DNA from: Aliikangiella coralliicola | Lineage (GTDB): Bacteria > Pseudomonadota > Gammaproteobacteria > Enterobacterales > Kangiellaceae | NCBI RefSeq assembly: GCF_007004725.1 | Contig: NZ_ML660163.1 | Location: 266,915-330,914 of the forward strand | Reading direction: 5' to 3' | Length of the DNA: 64,000 bases | Part shown: positions 1-8,372 of the stretch, in pieces | Layout of the letters: every line of letters starts with the position of its first letter | How positions within the stretch are numbered: the first letter of the stretch is position 1 | Translations under genes and position numbers: made by a program | The notes under the pieces: generated by a model | Databases searched by the model: none | The model's input: only the letters and a program-made list of their open reading frames with translations | Told to the model about the DNA's origin: nothing

Positions 1-921
1 ATCAATATGCCCCACCCAATAGGAAAATCCTGCAACAGATAACAACAATACTATCGCGGCAGTAGCTTTGACCCAAACAAACATGTTGCGTTTTTCTTTT
101 TCGGGGATGATAGGCTCCCCCATTATTTCTTTCACCGCCTGCGACATAATCCGTTTATCGACTCGCCCTTTTTTTCGGCTTGCTGCACCGAGTAACGCCC
201 GCTCACAAATCGTATTAATTAAACGCGGAATCCCCTGGGTTTTAGCGTGTAAATACTCGATTGATGAGCGGGAAAATAGAACTTGATGGCTACCGGCAAT
301 TCGCGTCCGATGTAAAACGTATGCGATGGTTTCTTTCAAGTTTAGTGGACGTAAATGATATCGAGCTGTAATTCGCTGCGCTAATTGTCGTAACTCTCTT
401 TGTGCTAGCTTTTCCTGTAATTCTGGTTGGCCCACAAGAATAATCTGAAGCAGCTTTTTCTGATTGGTCTCAAGGTTGGTAAGCAATCGAATTTGCTCAA
501 GCACTTCACTTTCGAGATTTTGCGCTTCGTCAATCATCACAACAACAATCAGGTCACGACGATAGCAGTCAAGTAAATACTCGCTTAGCTTATCTGTGAG
601 AATTTTTAAACTCTGGCAATTTTCAGGATATTCAATTTTAAGTTCGTCACAAATAGTCGCCAATAATTCGAGACTATTCAGCTTTGGATTAAGAACAAAT
701 GCGAGGCGTGTATTATCTGGCAACTGTTGCAATAAACAACGACAAACCGTCGTTTTTCCGGTACCGACTTCGCCAGTCAATAAAACAAATCCGCCACCTT
801 CCTGTACGCCATAATTGAGATGAGTCAAAGCTTCCCGGTAGCGGTTACTCATAAACAGAAACCGTGGATCCGGAGAAATCGAAAATGGCCTTTCTTTAAG
901 TGAAAAATGCTCTAAATACAT
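1..921 (-). CDS. ExeA/GspA-type AAA ATPase, C-terminus cut by window edge
   Basis: The reverse strand reads open from an ATG at 921 to the window start, 307 codons with no stop. The N-terminus (MYLEHFSLKERPFSISPDP) is the typical opening of ExeA/GspA/MshM-type ATPases. A Walker A motif GEVGTGKTT lies at about residues 50-58 and a Walker B with IDEAQNL near residue 130. A hydrophobic stretch close to the cut end (about residues 285-305) looks like the single membrane segment that follows the ATPase domain in this family. In ExeA the periplasmic part that follows binds peptidoglycan, but that part is outside the window. ExeA helps place secretin in the wall; MshM-like relatives serve type IV pili. 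Which one this is cannot be told here. Confidence 0.85.
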   Translation of the reverse strand, partial: MYLEHFSLKERPFSISPDPRFLFMSNRYREALTHLNYGVQEGGGFVLLTGEVGTGKTTVCRCLLQQLPDNTRLAFVLNPKLNSLELLATICDELKIEYPENCQSLKILTDKLSEYLLDCYRRDLIVVVMIDEAQNLESEVLEQIRLLTNLETNQKKLLQIILVGQPELQEKLAQRELRQLAQRITARYHLRPLNLKETIAYVLHRTRIAGSHQVLFSRSSIEYLHAKTQGIPRLINTICERALLGAASRKKGRVDKRIMSQAVKEIMGEPIIPEKEKRNMFVWVKATAAIVLLLSVAGFSYWVGHID

Positions 922-1215
922 GATAATTAAGTAACGAATTTGCGTATCAACTAACCAATGACACCACTAGTTCGATTTTATTGAATGAATGCCTTTGCCA
1001 CGGCTTGTTAACCTCTCGTCTATATCCACTGACTCTGCTTCCAAATATACCGCAAACTTTACTAACAACGTGAATTTTATCAACAAGGGGTTGTTGTAAG
1101 GGTCAAATTCTAAAGCCGACAATGATGAGTGACAACAACAACGGAAGTCAAGTAGAAAGGAATGGTATATAATACGGGGTATTGTATTTACTCTTAACCT
1201 GAAAAAGATTTATTA
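922..1215. promoter_or_regulatory. Divergent intergenic region with candidate cca promoter
   Basis: The 294 bases separate the ExeA-type gene from cca. A TATAAT hexamer at 1168-1173, about 43 bases upstream of the cca start, is a good -10 candidate; no convincing -35 is visible 16-18 bases before it. I see no other gene here. Confidence 0.35.
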
Positions 1216-2454
1216 GTGGAAGTATTTCTAGTTGGCGGCGCGGTCAGAGACAAATTATTAAATTACCCTGTTATTGAACATGATTGGGTTGTGGTTGGCG
1301 CTTCACCACAAAATTTACTGGATAAAGGCTATAAGCAGGTCGGTAAAGATTTCCCGGTATTTTTGCACCCCGAAACCGGCGATGAATACGCCCTGGCCAG
1401 AACAGAACGAAAATCAGGCAAAGGTTATTATGGTTTTGAAATCCACGCTGACAAAGATGTCAGCCTCGAACAAGACCTTCAACGTCGCGATTTGACCATC
1501 AACGCAATAGCCATGGCCGAAGATGGGACACTTATTGATCCCTACAATGGACAGTCAGACCTTTCCGCCAGAATACTCCGTCACGTTTCACCTGCATTTT
1601 GTGAAGATCCACTGCGCGTATTGCGCGTTGCCAGGTTTGCTGCACGCTATCACCATCTGGGTTTTAGCGTAGCCGAAGAAACCATGGCCCTGATGCAGCA
1701 AATTGTCGCTTCCGGCGAACTTCAGGTATTGGCTGCCGAAAGGATCTGGAAGGAGACTTATCGGGCTTTGGGTGAAAAATCACCTCAAATATTTTTTGAA
1801 ACCCTTAGAGAATGCAATGCGCTGGAACACTGGTTTCCAGAACTTAATGCCCTATGGGGCATTCCTAATCCAGCCAAATGGCACCCCGAAATAGACACTG
1901 GCATTCATACGATGATGGTATTGGAACAGGCCGCAAAACTTTCTGAGGATTCTGTAACCCGCTACGCCGCGCTATGTCATGATTTAGGAAAAGGTAATAC
2001 ACCTGAAGAAGAATTACCACGGCACAAAGGCCATGAAAAACGCGGCATTCCACTCGTTGAGCAAATGAGTCGGCGTTTGAAAACCCCGGTTGAATATGAA
2101 CAACTAGCGAAAATTGCTAGTGAATTTCACCTTCACCTGCATAAATTCAGTGAACTCAAGCCAAAAACCATTGTAAAAGTTCTGGAAAAAACAGACGCAT
2201 TTCGTAAGCCAGCGCGTTTTGAACAATTTTTACAGGTGTGTGAAGCCGATTTTAAAGGACGGACCGGGTTTGAAGACCGCGATTATCCCCAGTCTTCGAT
2301 GATGAAAAGAGCACTCGAAATTTGCCAGTCAATCAAACCTCAAACACTCATTGCCAAAGGATTTAGCGGAAAAAAACTGGGAGAGGCGATCCACGAGGAA
2401 AGAGTCAACCTGGTGAAACAACTCCTTCAAGTCGACAAACAAAACTCAAAGTAA
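1216..2454 (+). CDS. cca: CCA tRNA nucleotidyltransferase (multifunctional, bacterial type)
   Basis: Adds or repairs the 3'-CCA end of tRNA from CTP and ATP. The 412-residue product matches E. coli Cca along its whole length: GGAVRD at residues 7-12, the RRDLTINA and EDPLRVLRVARFAARY segments, the WHPEIDTGIHT segment, and an HD-domain LCHDLGKG near residue 255 that in the E. coli enzyme gives phosphodiesterase/phosphatase activity. The start is GTG at 1216, giving MEVFLVGGAVRD aligned with E. coli MKIYLVGGAVRD; the upstream ribosome site is weak. One detail: the metal-binding pair that is D21-x-D23 in E. coli reads E21-H-D23 here. The gene is convergent with uppP, with a strong hairpin between them. 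Confidence 0.97.
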   Translation: MEVFLVGGAVRDKLLNYPVIEHDWVVVGASPQNLLDKGYKQVGKDFPVFLHPETGDEYALARTERKSGKGYYGFEIHADKDVSLEQDLQRRDLTINAIAMAEDGTLIDPYNGQSDLSARILRHVSPAFCEDPLRVLRVARFAARYHHLGFSVAEETMALMQQIVASGELQVLAAERIWKETYRALGEKSPQIFFETLRECNALEHWFPELNALWGIPNPAKWHPEIDTGIHTMMVLEQAAKLSEDSVTRYAALCHDLGKGNTPEEELPRHKGHEKRGIPLVEQMSRRLKTPVEYEQLAKIASEFHLHLHKFSELKPKTIVKVLEKTDAFRKPARFEQFLQVCEADFKGRTGFEDRDYPQSSMMKRALEICQSIKPQTLIAKGFSGKKLGEAIHEERVNLVKQLLQVDKQNSK

Positions 2455-2473
2455 CTGTCTCATCTGATAACTC

Positions 2474-2502
2474 GGAGCAGCTTGGCGGGTGCCAACTGCT
2501 CC
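2474..2502. terminator. Hairpin between convergent cca and uppP
   Basis: GGAGCAG (2474-2480) pairs with CTGCTCC (2496-2502), and TTGGC (2482-2486) with GCCAA (2491-2495), with one bulged C and a GGGT loop. It lies exactly between two convergent genes. There is no clear T-run on either side, so it may be an RNA-stabilising or pausing hairpin rather than a simple intrinsic terminator. Confidence 0.5.
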
Positions 2503-2524
2503 CCTTGCCATTAACAACGCAACA

Positions 2525-3331
2525 CTAGAGTAGCATCATGCCTATCAATACAATACCTAGTGCTAATCGGTAAAAGATAAACGGCTTAAAACCAACTTTC
2601 TCAAGTAAAATCAGGAAAAAGTGAATGCAAGAAAGTGCCGCCACCGCAGAAACCGTTGCGCCCAATGCTATCATTCCCCAGTCTACAGCTTCTTCACCTG
2701 TAGCGAGCTCATAGGATTTAAGTCCGCCGGATAGCACAATGGCGGGAATAGAAAGTAAAAAAGAGAAACGGGCAGCGGCGGTTCTGGTTAGTCCCATCAT
2801 TAGCGCAGCAGTCATGGTAATTCCTGACCTTGATGTTCCTGGAATAAGCGCAATTGCCTGAGCACAGCCAATAAACAGGATATCTTTGATCCCCAAAGAA
2901 TGCTCGTCGCGAGCTTCCTTTGCTTTGTTGTCAGCCCACCATAAAACCAATGCAAAAATAATAGTGGTTGCGGCAATGACCGACGTCGAACGTAGATAAT
3001 TATCGACTATACCAGTTAAGCTTAATAAAACACCAACCAACCCAACAGGGAAAGTGCCCCAAATAACTGCCCAGGCAAGCCTTCCGTCAGCCGACTTTTG
3101 CCCTTTGAACACCCAAGCAAACCAGGCCACAATCATATCTGCGACTTCGCGTCTAAAGTAAATTAAAACAGCTACAAGAGAGCCCACATGAACCGCAACG
3201 TCAAAAGCCAGTCCCTGCTCTGCCCAACCTAGAATTTGTGAAGGTAAAATTAAGTGAGCCGAACTTGAAATGGGTAAGAATTCAGTTAATCCCTGCAAGA
3301 TCGCTAAAAGTACCGCTTGAAGCCAATCCAT
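2525..3331 (-). CDS. uppP: Undecaprenyl-diphosphatase UppP (BacA)
   Basis: Integral membrane phosphatase that recycles undecaprenyl diphosphate to the monophosphate for peptidoglycan and polysaccharide synthesis. The 268-residue protein has the family N-terminus (LQGLTEFLPISSSAH, near residues 14-29), the second conserved motif PGTSRSGITM, and about seven to eight hydrophobic segments. I place the start at ATG 3331; the reading frame also has a TTG one codon earlier, but an AAGGA stands about 9 bases before the ATG. A small membrane-protein gene lies just upstream on the same strand (16 bases away), so the two are probably co-transcribed. Confidence 0.96.
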   Translation of the reverse strand: MDWLQAVLLAILQGLTEFLPISSSAHLILPSQILGWAEQGLAFDVAVHVGSLVAVLIYFRREVADMIVAWFAWVFKGQKSADGRLAWAVIWGTFPVGLVGVLLSLTGIVDNYLRSTSVIAATTIIFALVLWWADNKAKEARDEHSLGIKDILFIGCAQAIALIPGTSRSGITMTAALMMGLTRTAAARFSFLLSIPAIVLSGGLKSYELATGEEAVDWGMIALGATVSAVAALSCIHFFLILLEKVGFKPFIFYRLALGIVLIGMMLL

Positions 3332-3346
3332 CAATACTATTCCTTT

Positions 3347-3706
3347 TTATTTTGCTATGTAATAAATTAACGCTAACACCGTCAATTGGGCGAAAGTCAG
3401 TACCCAGAAGTAGAGCCCCGCCAACAAGAGTTTAGCCATCAGTGATTCGGCTTTGGGATTTCTAAAACTCAAAAAACTCGCAACGATCAAAGCGATTCCC
3501 ATCACCGAAAACAAGTAGGTTTTCCAGGAAAGTTCTTCGGCCGCGTGTGCCCAGGGGCTCATCAGGAACAGAAAAATTGCCGCTAGATATCTATCCAGCC
3601 TGCGCGAGAGTCTATTAACTGGCGTGTTTAAGTTGCCCAATGAAATCAAATTCCCCATGGCGTTGTTCAATGGCCGATATTGTAATCGAGATAACGCCAA
3701 GCTCAA
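3347..3706 (-). CDS. Small exported or membrane protein of unknown function
   Basis: I do not recognise the family. The product has three hydrophobic stretches: one ending in LMSPWAHA-AEE, which looks like a signal peptide or first membrane segment, then two clear membrane spans in the C-terminal half. The given start is TTG at 3706; an in-frame ATG at 3658 is an alternative, and neither has a good ribosome site. It sits between the MidA-type methyltransferase (35 bases upstream) and uppP (16 bases downstream) on the same strand, which supports an expressed gene in a short operon. Confidence 0.6.
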   Translation of the reverse strand: MSLALSRLQYRPLNNAMGNLISLGNLNTPVNRLSRRLDRYLAAIFLFLMSPWAHAAEELSWKTYLFSVMGIALIVASFLSFRNPKAESLMAKLLLAGLYFWVLTFAQLTVLALIYYIAK

Positions 3707-3740
3707 ATCTTATTTATTGTTAATATCGAAATTATTACGC

Positions 3741-4916
3741 TTAAAGACGGTGCAAATGATCTTGCAGCCCGAATCCTCCAGGTTGGTCGTCTACTTCTTT
3801 ACTCAGCGCAATCACTTTGACAACTTCTCCCATTTGGCCGGGAGCGATGAGCTTTTGAATTTGCTGACTGTTGATGTAACTGTCGGTGGAAACTTGATTG
3901 GCAGAATGCTCGACTTCTAGAATCCCGTTCTCGATTAAAAAACCTGATTGCGTGGTAAATCCCGAAACTTCCAAACCACATGAAACGGCGGCGTTAGCTA
4001 ATTCAGTAAAATCAACGTGCGCTGTAATATCTTGCAAGCCAACAAGCTCAAGTGGATTGCTATTCGCCTGATGGCGGCTAAAACAGCGCAAACTTCCTTC
4101 GATTCGTTGCGGATGATAATACTCTTGCTGGGGATAACCATAATCAAAAAGTAGTATCCATCCCTTATCAATACTCCGAGATATTCGTTCAATCCAGGAA
4201 TTAGCCATCGGCCGAGTTTCGGTGACGTAGCCAACTTGAAACTCTGACGATTCAGATAAAACCTGGGGAAAGGCCTCCATATCTTCCAATGCTTGAGTGC
4301 CATGATTTTCAATCACGTGCCATTGGAAAGCATTTTCTTGCCAGGTAACGCCTTGATATTTCCAACCACTCTCCGTTTTCACAATTCGCTCGCAGGGAAT
4401 TGCATCAATGACCTCATTAGCTATTGCGGTGCCGGTAAAGTTTTCAGGCAGGTCTGGTAGCCACTCCACAATGGCCGCTATTTCCGGTGGGAGTAGTGAT
4501 ACTTTTCGCTTTTGCAGTGCTTGTAAATTAGCGCTAGGTTCTAAAATTAGATACTTTTGCGGTAGCAGGTCCATTTTTGCCAATGAACTTAATAACTCTA
4601 CCGCCAGTGCACCACTTCCAGCGCCAATTTCCAATAATTGGTTTCTATTATCAGCCTGAAGTTCGGCAATAGAACGAGCCAAACAATTTGCAAAATGATT
4701 CCCCATTTCCGGTGCCGTTACAAAATCCCCCTGCTCGCCAAATTTTTGAACAGGATTCTGATAATACCCCAGCCCAGGCTTATAAAGCGCCAGTTGCATA
4801 AATTCCTGAAAATGAATCATCCCACCATTCTGCTCAATGCGAACGCGAATTTCATCGACCAACTGGTGGTGAATACACAATGCTTGATGAGAAACGGATA
4901 TTTTTTTTTGTTGCAT
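3741..4916 (-). CDS. SAM-dependent methyltransferase, MidA/NDUFAF7 family
   Basis: The 391-residue protein has the family signature near the N-terminus (ALYKPGLGYYQ, then GDFVTAPEMG), a SAM-binding motif LEIGAGSGALAVELL near residues 96-110, and a later EVIDAIP motif. The eukaryotic relatives (NDUFAF7/MidA) methylate an arginine of a complex I subunit; the role of the bacterial members is not settled, so protein arginine methylation is an inference. The start is ATG at 4916. It heads a three-gene minus-strand run with the small membrane protein and uppP and is divergent from the pteridine reductase gene. Confidence 0.9.
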   Translation of the reverse strand: MQQKKISVSHQALCIHHQLVDEIRVRIEQNGGMIHFQEFMQLALYKPGLGYYQNPVQKFGEQGDFVTAPEMGNHFANCLARSIAELQADNRNQLLEIGAGSGALAVELLSSLAKMDLLPQKYLILEPSANLQALQKRKVSLLPPEIAAIVEWLPDLPENFTGTAIANEVIDAIPCERIVKTESGWKYQGVTWQENAFQWHVIENHGTQALEDMEAFPQVLSESSEFQVGYVTETRPMANSWIERISRSIDKGWILLFDYGYPQQEYYHPQRIEGSLRCFSRHQANSNPLELVGLQDITAHVDFTELANAAVSCGLEVSGFTTQSGFLIENGILEVEHSANQVSTDSYINSQQIQKLIAPGQMGEVVKVIALSKEVDDQPGGFGLQDHLHRL

Positions 4917-5005
4917 AAGATCGCATCAGTTAAACTGAGTTATTAGAACAAGCTTGAAAACGCTTCGTTATTTTATAATCAATTAAAGGTTCGAAAAGTA
5001 AAAGA

Positions 5006-5782
5006 ATGTCTCAACCCACTGTACTGATTACCGGCGCAGCTATTCGTTTGGGTAAAGCAACCGCCGAAGCCTTTTTTGCCAGAGGTTGCAACCTGGTTTT
5101 GCATTATAATAACTCACAGCACTCGGCAAAAACACTACAACAGTCCTTCAACCAGATTAGGCCGAAAAGCTGTGAAATTATTCAGGCAAATTTGGCAGAC
5201 ATTCAAAGCACCCAAGAACTCATTGAGCAATGCGAAAAAACATTCGGTCGGTTAGATCATCTGGTCAACAACGCTTCACTATTCTATCCGACCCCTTTTG
5301 CGCAAGATTTCGAATACGACGCCAACAATCAGGATCTAGACATCTTACTCGACGTCAACTTCAAAGCGCCCAGCCGACTAGCTCGTCTGGCCTACCCTTT
5401 GTTAAAACAGCGACACGGTTCAATCACAAATCTGATTGATATTTATGCCGATGCGGGTCTTTCAGGACATACAGCCTATGTTGCTTCAAAGTCGGCCTTA
5501 AAACAGATGACATTGAACCAGGCGGTTGAATTTGCTCCCAATGTTCGGGTAAACGGAGTTTCTCCAGGAGCGATTTTATGGCCGGATAACGATGAAAAAA
5601 CGCCCGCCGCCACAAATGATTCAGAAGATACCGGTAAAACTGAAATTCTCAAACATACTGCGAATAAAAAGCTAGGCTCACCAACCAATATTGCTTCAAC
5701 AATAGTGTACCTGGCACTAGATGCCAGTTACACTACCGGCAGTATCATTAAAGTCGATAGCGCAAGACGCTGGTATCTATAA
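5006..5782 (+). CDS. Pteridine reductase, SDR family (FolM/PTR1-like)
   Basis: A 258-residue short-chain dehydrogenase. The cofactor motif is TGAAIRLG at residues 10-17, where the Arg in TGxxxRxG marks the pteridine reductase subgroup that prefers NADPH. The NNAS motif, the Asp of the IDIYAD segment, and catalytic YVASK (Tyr-x-x-x-Lys) are all present. The likely reaction is reduction of dihydrobiopterin/dihydromonapterin or folate to tetrahydro forms in the cytoplasm. The context supports this: folK and folB lie immediately downstream in convergent orientation. The stretch between the catalytic Lys and the C-terminus carries a polar insertion (about residues 192-212) rich in Asp, Glu and Thr. 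Confidence 0.88.
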   Translation: MSQPTVLITGAAIRLGKATAEAFFARGCNLVLHYNNSQHSAKTLQQSFNQIRPKSCEIIQANLADIQSTQELIEQCEKTFGRLDHLVNNASLFYPTPFAQDFEYDANNQDLDILLDVNFKAPSRLARLAYPLLKQRHGSITNLIDIYADAGLSGHTAYVASKSALKQMTLNQAVEFAPNVRVNGVSPGAILWPDNDEKTPAATNDSEDTGKTEILKHTANKKLGSPTNIASTIVYLALDASYTTGSIIKVDSARRWYL

Positions 5783-5822
5783 ACTGATTGAGCCCAATTT
5801 TAAGCCGAAGCTATCTAAATAT

Positions 5823-6296
5823 TTAGTCGATAGGACGAAGCTTTTGACTCTTTTTATCAAACTCACTCCAGAGTTGTGAATAAGTTTTGACACCACCAGG
5901 CTCAACCAAATCAGGTGCTAGTTCTGCGAGAGGCCATAACACATAAGCATTTAGATTGACTTCCTCGCGCGGCAAGATAATCGGATTATCGCAAACCAAA
6001 TCACCATAAATCAGAATATCGATATCAATATGCCGTGACGAAAATTTTTCGCCCCCACGAACTCTTCCTAGTTCGTCTTCCAAGTTTTTAATGGTTGCTA
6101 ATAAATCATCAAGTGATTCATCCGTTTCAATTTTTGCAACCAGATTAAGAAAATTGTCACCTTCAAACCCAACGGCTTCACTCTCAAATGTTCGTGAAAA
6201 TTGCGCTTGGGGAAATCGATTGGTAAGAGACAATTTGGTTCGACTGACATTTTGTTTGGCATCAATATTACTGCCAATCCCCAGGTAAACGATCAA
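5823..6296 (-). CDS. folK: 6-hydroxymethyl-7,8-dihydropterin pyrophosphokinase
   Basis: Transfers pyrophosphate from ATP to 6-hydroxymethyl-7,8-dihydropterin, the step before dihydropteroate synthase in folate synthesis. The 157-residue product has IYLGIGSN-type N-terminus (MIVYLGIGSN), the ELGRVRGGEKFSSRHIDIDIL signature near residues 74-95 with metal-binding DIDIL, and the C-terminal VLWPLAELAP segment. Its start ATG overlaps the folB stop by four bases (ATGA at 6293-6296), so the two are translationally coupled. Confidence 0.96.
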   Translation of the reverse strand: MIVYLGIGSNIDAKQNVSRTKLSLTNRFPQAQFSRTFESEAVGFEGDNFLNLVAKIETDESLDDLLATIKNLEDELGRVRGGEKFSSRHIDIDILIYGDLVCDNPIILPREEVNLNAYVLWPLAELAPDLVEPGGVKTYSQLWSEFDKKSQKLRPID

Positions 6297-6649
6297 AATT
6301 TTTCGCCTCGCTCTATTTTAACGCCGACACTATTGGCAACACTCACAGCGCCGGGTTTATTGAGCGTCAACGAGAGCCAACGGATAGAGAATTGCGTCAA
6401 GATCAATTCTGCAACTTTTTCAGCGACGGTTTCCACCAGTTGATACTCACTTTTTTCAACAAAATCGTGTACCGCATGAGAGATGGCTTTGTAATCTAAG
6501 GTGTCTGCCAGCTCATCTGTTTCTGATGCTCTTTTAATGTCTGTGCCTAACTCAAGATCAAATACTAATTTCTGTTTAATTTCTCTTTCCCAATCAAACA
6601 CGCCGATGACAGTCATTACTTCAAGCTGGCGAATAAAAACAATGTCCAT
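6293..6649 (-). CDS. folB: Dihydroneopterin aldolase
   Basis: Cleaves 7,8-dihydroneopterin to 6-hydroxymethyl-7,8-dihydropterin, the substrate of the FolK encoded next to it. The 118-residue protein shows the family pattern: an IGVFDWER motif at about residues 15-22, LDYKAI near residues 50-55, the LVETVAEKVA segment, and the NKPGAV segment near the C-terminus. Size is normal. It is the promoter-proximal gene of a folB-folK pair and is divergent from plsY, the common arrangement in gammaproteobacteria. Confidence 0.96.
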   Translation of the reverse strand: MDIVFIRQLEVMTVIGVFDWEREIKQKLVFDLELGTDIKRASETDELADTLDYKAISHAVHDFVEKSEYQLVETVAEKVAELILTQFSIRWLSLTLNKPGAVSVANSVGVKIERGEKF

Positions 6650-6750
6650 AGATAATCCAAAATATTTATTTTTTAGTGACCTTGTACAATTCTATTTATA
6701 TATAGAATCATTTACAATCAAATAACATCATCGGCTAACTCCAACAGTTC

Positions 6751-7362
6751 ATGGATCTGGGTTATTTTTCACTACTCATAATCGCTTACCTTTTCGGTTC
6801 AATCTCTTCTGCGATTATCGTTTGTAAATTATTGACTCTACCTGACCCTAGAATTGTTGGCTCCCATAACCCCGGCGCAACCAATGTTTTGCGCATTGGT
6901 GGAACAAGGGCAGCAGTGGCCACGCTTGTTGGGGATGTAATCAAAACCGCATTGCCATTGCTACTTGCTGCTTACCTTGACTATTCTTCGGAACATCTAG
7001 CCTGGATTGGCGTGTGTGCACTATTAGGGCACTGCTTTCCACTGTATTTCTCATTTAAAGGCGGTAAAGGCGTTGCAAGCATGATGGCCGTCATCACTTT
7101 GGTAATACCTCCCTTTTGTATATTGGCAATCGGTAGTTGGTTAATATCAGCCTGGACATTTCGAAAGTCTTCAGTGGCGTCATTGATTACTGCGATAATA
7201 ATTCCAATTTTTACCTATCAATTTTATCCGCAATTACTATTGGCACTCACGTCACTGTCTGTTGTCGTATTGTTACGCCATCGAATAAACATCGTTAACA
7301 TTATTCAAGGTAAAGAGCCACTTATCGGTGAAAATAAAAACAACTCTCAACAAAATCCCTAA
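6751..7362 (+). CDS. plsY: Acyl-phosphate:glycerol-3-phosphate acyltransferase
   Basis: Inner-membrane enzyme that acylates glycerol-3-phosphate from acyl-phosphate, the first committed step of phospholipid synthesis. The 203-residue protein carries the three PlsY motifs: FGSISSAI near residue 15, GSHNPGATNVLR near residues 37-48, and the FSFKGGKGVAS loop near residues 101-111. There are about five hydrophobic segments. It is divergent from folB-folK. Confidence 0.96.
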   Translation: MDLGYFSLLIIAYLFGSISSAIIVCKLLTLPDPRIVGSHNPGATNVLRIGGTRAAVATLVGDVIKTALPLLLAAYLDYSSEHLAWIGVCALLGHCFPLYFSFKGGKGVASMMAVITLVIPPFCILAIGSWLISAWTFRKSSVASLITAIIIPIFTYQFYPQLLLALTSLSVVVLLRHRINIVNIIQGKEPLIGENKNNSQQNP

Positions 7363-7468
7363 AAGTTGATAGAGATGCAAATATTTCGCTGCTAGAATCG
7401 TCAGAAGAAAATTAGAGACGCCTCTAACAAATAATCAAATTTAAGCAATCGTCAAAGGAATTAAGCTC

Positions 7469-8326
7469 ATGCAAAAGATATTAGTCAGTCTTCTGATTAT
7501 GTTAACCACAGGAATAGTTAACGCTGAAACGTCAGTTTGGAAAGCCACCAAAAATGGAGCGACAGTCTATTTAGGCGGCACTATCCATTTACTTCGTAGC
7601 TCTGATTATCCGCTACCGAAAGAGTTTGAAAAAGCCTACAAAAGTTCACAGGTGCTAACTTTCGAAACAGATATCGCTAAATTGCAAGAACCTGAGATGG
7701 CCGTTTCGATGATTAAGGAACTGAGTTATAGCGATGATAGAACGATATCAACTGTGGTTTCGAGTGAAACTTTCAATCAGTTAAAGAACTACGCATCCAG
7801 CCATGGTATGCCTATTGATTATTTTCGTAAAGCCAAACCCGGACTGCTGATGTCTACCTTTATGATCATGGAACTTCGTCAAATGGGCGTGAAAGAAGAG
7901 GGCATTGATATGTATTTTACTACCCGTGCCCAAAAAGATTCCAAAACGATGAAGTATCTCGAAACGCCTGAAGAGCAACTTAGTTTTTTAGCTGATTTGG
8001 GCATTGGTAACGAAGAGCAATTTTACCAAAACATGCTGAAAGATTTGGGTAACACCAAAGCCCAATTCATTGAGATTATCAAATATTGGCGCTCTGGTGA
8101 TAGCGTTAATCTTGATAAACTAATGAGCGAAACCATGAAAAAAGACTATCCGAAGATGTATCAATCACTTTTAGTCGACAGAAATAATAACTGGATGCCT
8201 GCTATCGAAAAATACTTTGAATCGCCTGAAGTAGAATTTGTACTAGTGGGTGCCGCCCACTTAATCGGCGAAGACGGCGTGATTAACCAACTGATGAAAA
8301 AAGGCTATAAAATCTCTAAATTGTAA
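7469..8326 (+). CDS. TraB/GumN family protein (exported)
   Basis: A 285-residue protein with an N-terminal signal peptide (hydrophobic residues 4-17, cleavage probably after VNA). Two family motifs are visible: LGGTIHLL near residues 36-43 and the C-terminal LVGAAHLIGEDGV. These Gly/His elements plus a conserved Glu (FETD) are the putative metal-dependent protease site of the TraB/Tiki fold. Many bacterial members are periplasmic with unknown substrates. An AAGGA ribosome site lies about 9 bases before the ATG. The gene is convergent with tsaD and shares a hairpin with its 3' end. Confidence 0.85.
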   Translation: MQKILVSLLIMLTTGIVNAETSVWKATKNGATVYLGGTIHLLRSSDYPLPKEFEKAYKSSQVLTFETDIAKLQEPEMAVSMIKELSYSDDRTISTVVSSETFNQLKNYASSHGMPIDYFRKAKPGLLMSTFMIMELRQMGVKEEGIDMYFTTRAQKDSKTMKYLETPEEQLSFLADLGIGNEEQFYQNMLKDLGNTKAQFIEIIKYWRSGDSVNLDKLMSETMKKDYPKMYQSLLVDRNNNWMPAIEKYFESPEVEFVLVGAAHLIGEDGVINQLMKKGYKISKL

Positions 8327-8337
8327 TAGCAGGAACT

Positions 8338-8372
8338 TGAAGCGGTTTTGGCCAAATGCTTAAACCGCTTCA
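8338..8372. terminator. Hairpin at the convergent TraB / tsaD ends, overlapping the tsaD stop codon
   Basis: TGAAGCGGTTT (8338-8348) is perfectly complementary to AAACCGCTTCA (8362-8372), giving an 11-bp stem with a 13-base loop. The right arm contains the last sense codons of tsaD and part of its stop (8360-8362). There is no T-run of note on either side. Confidence 0.5.
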
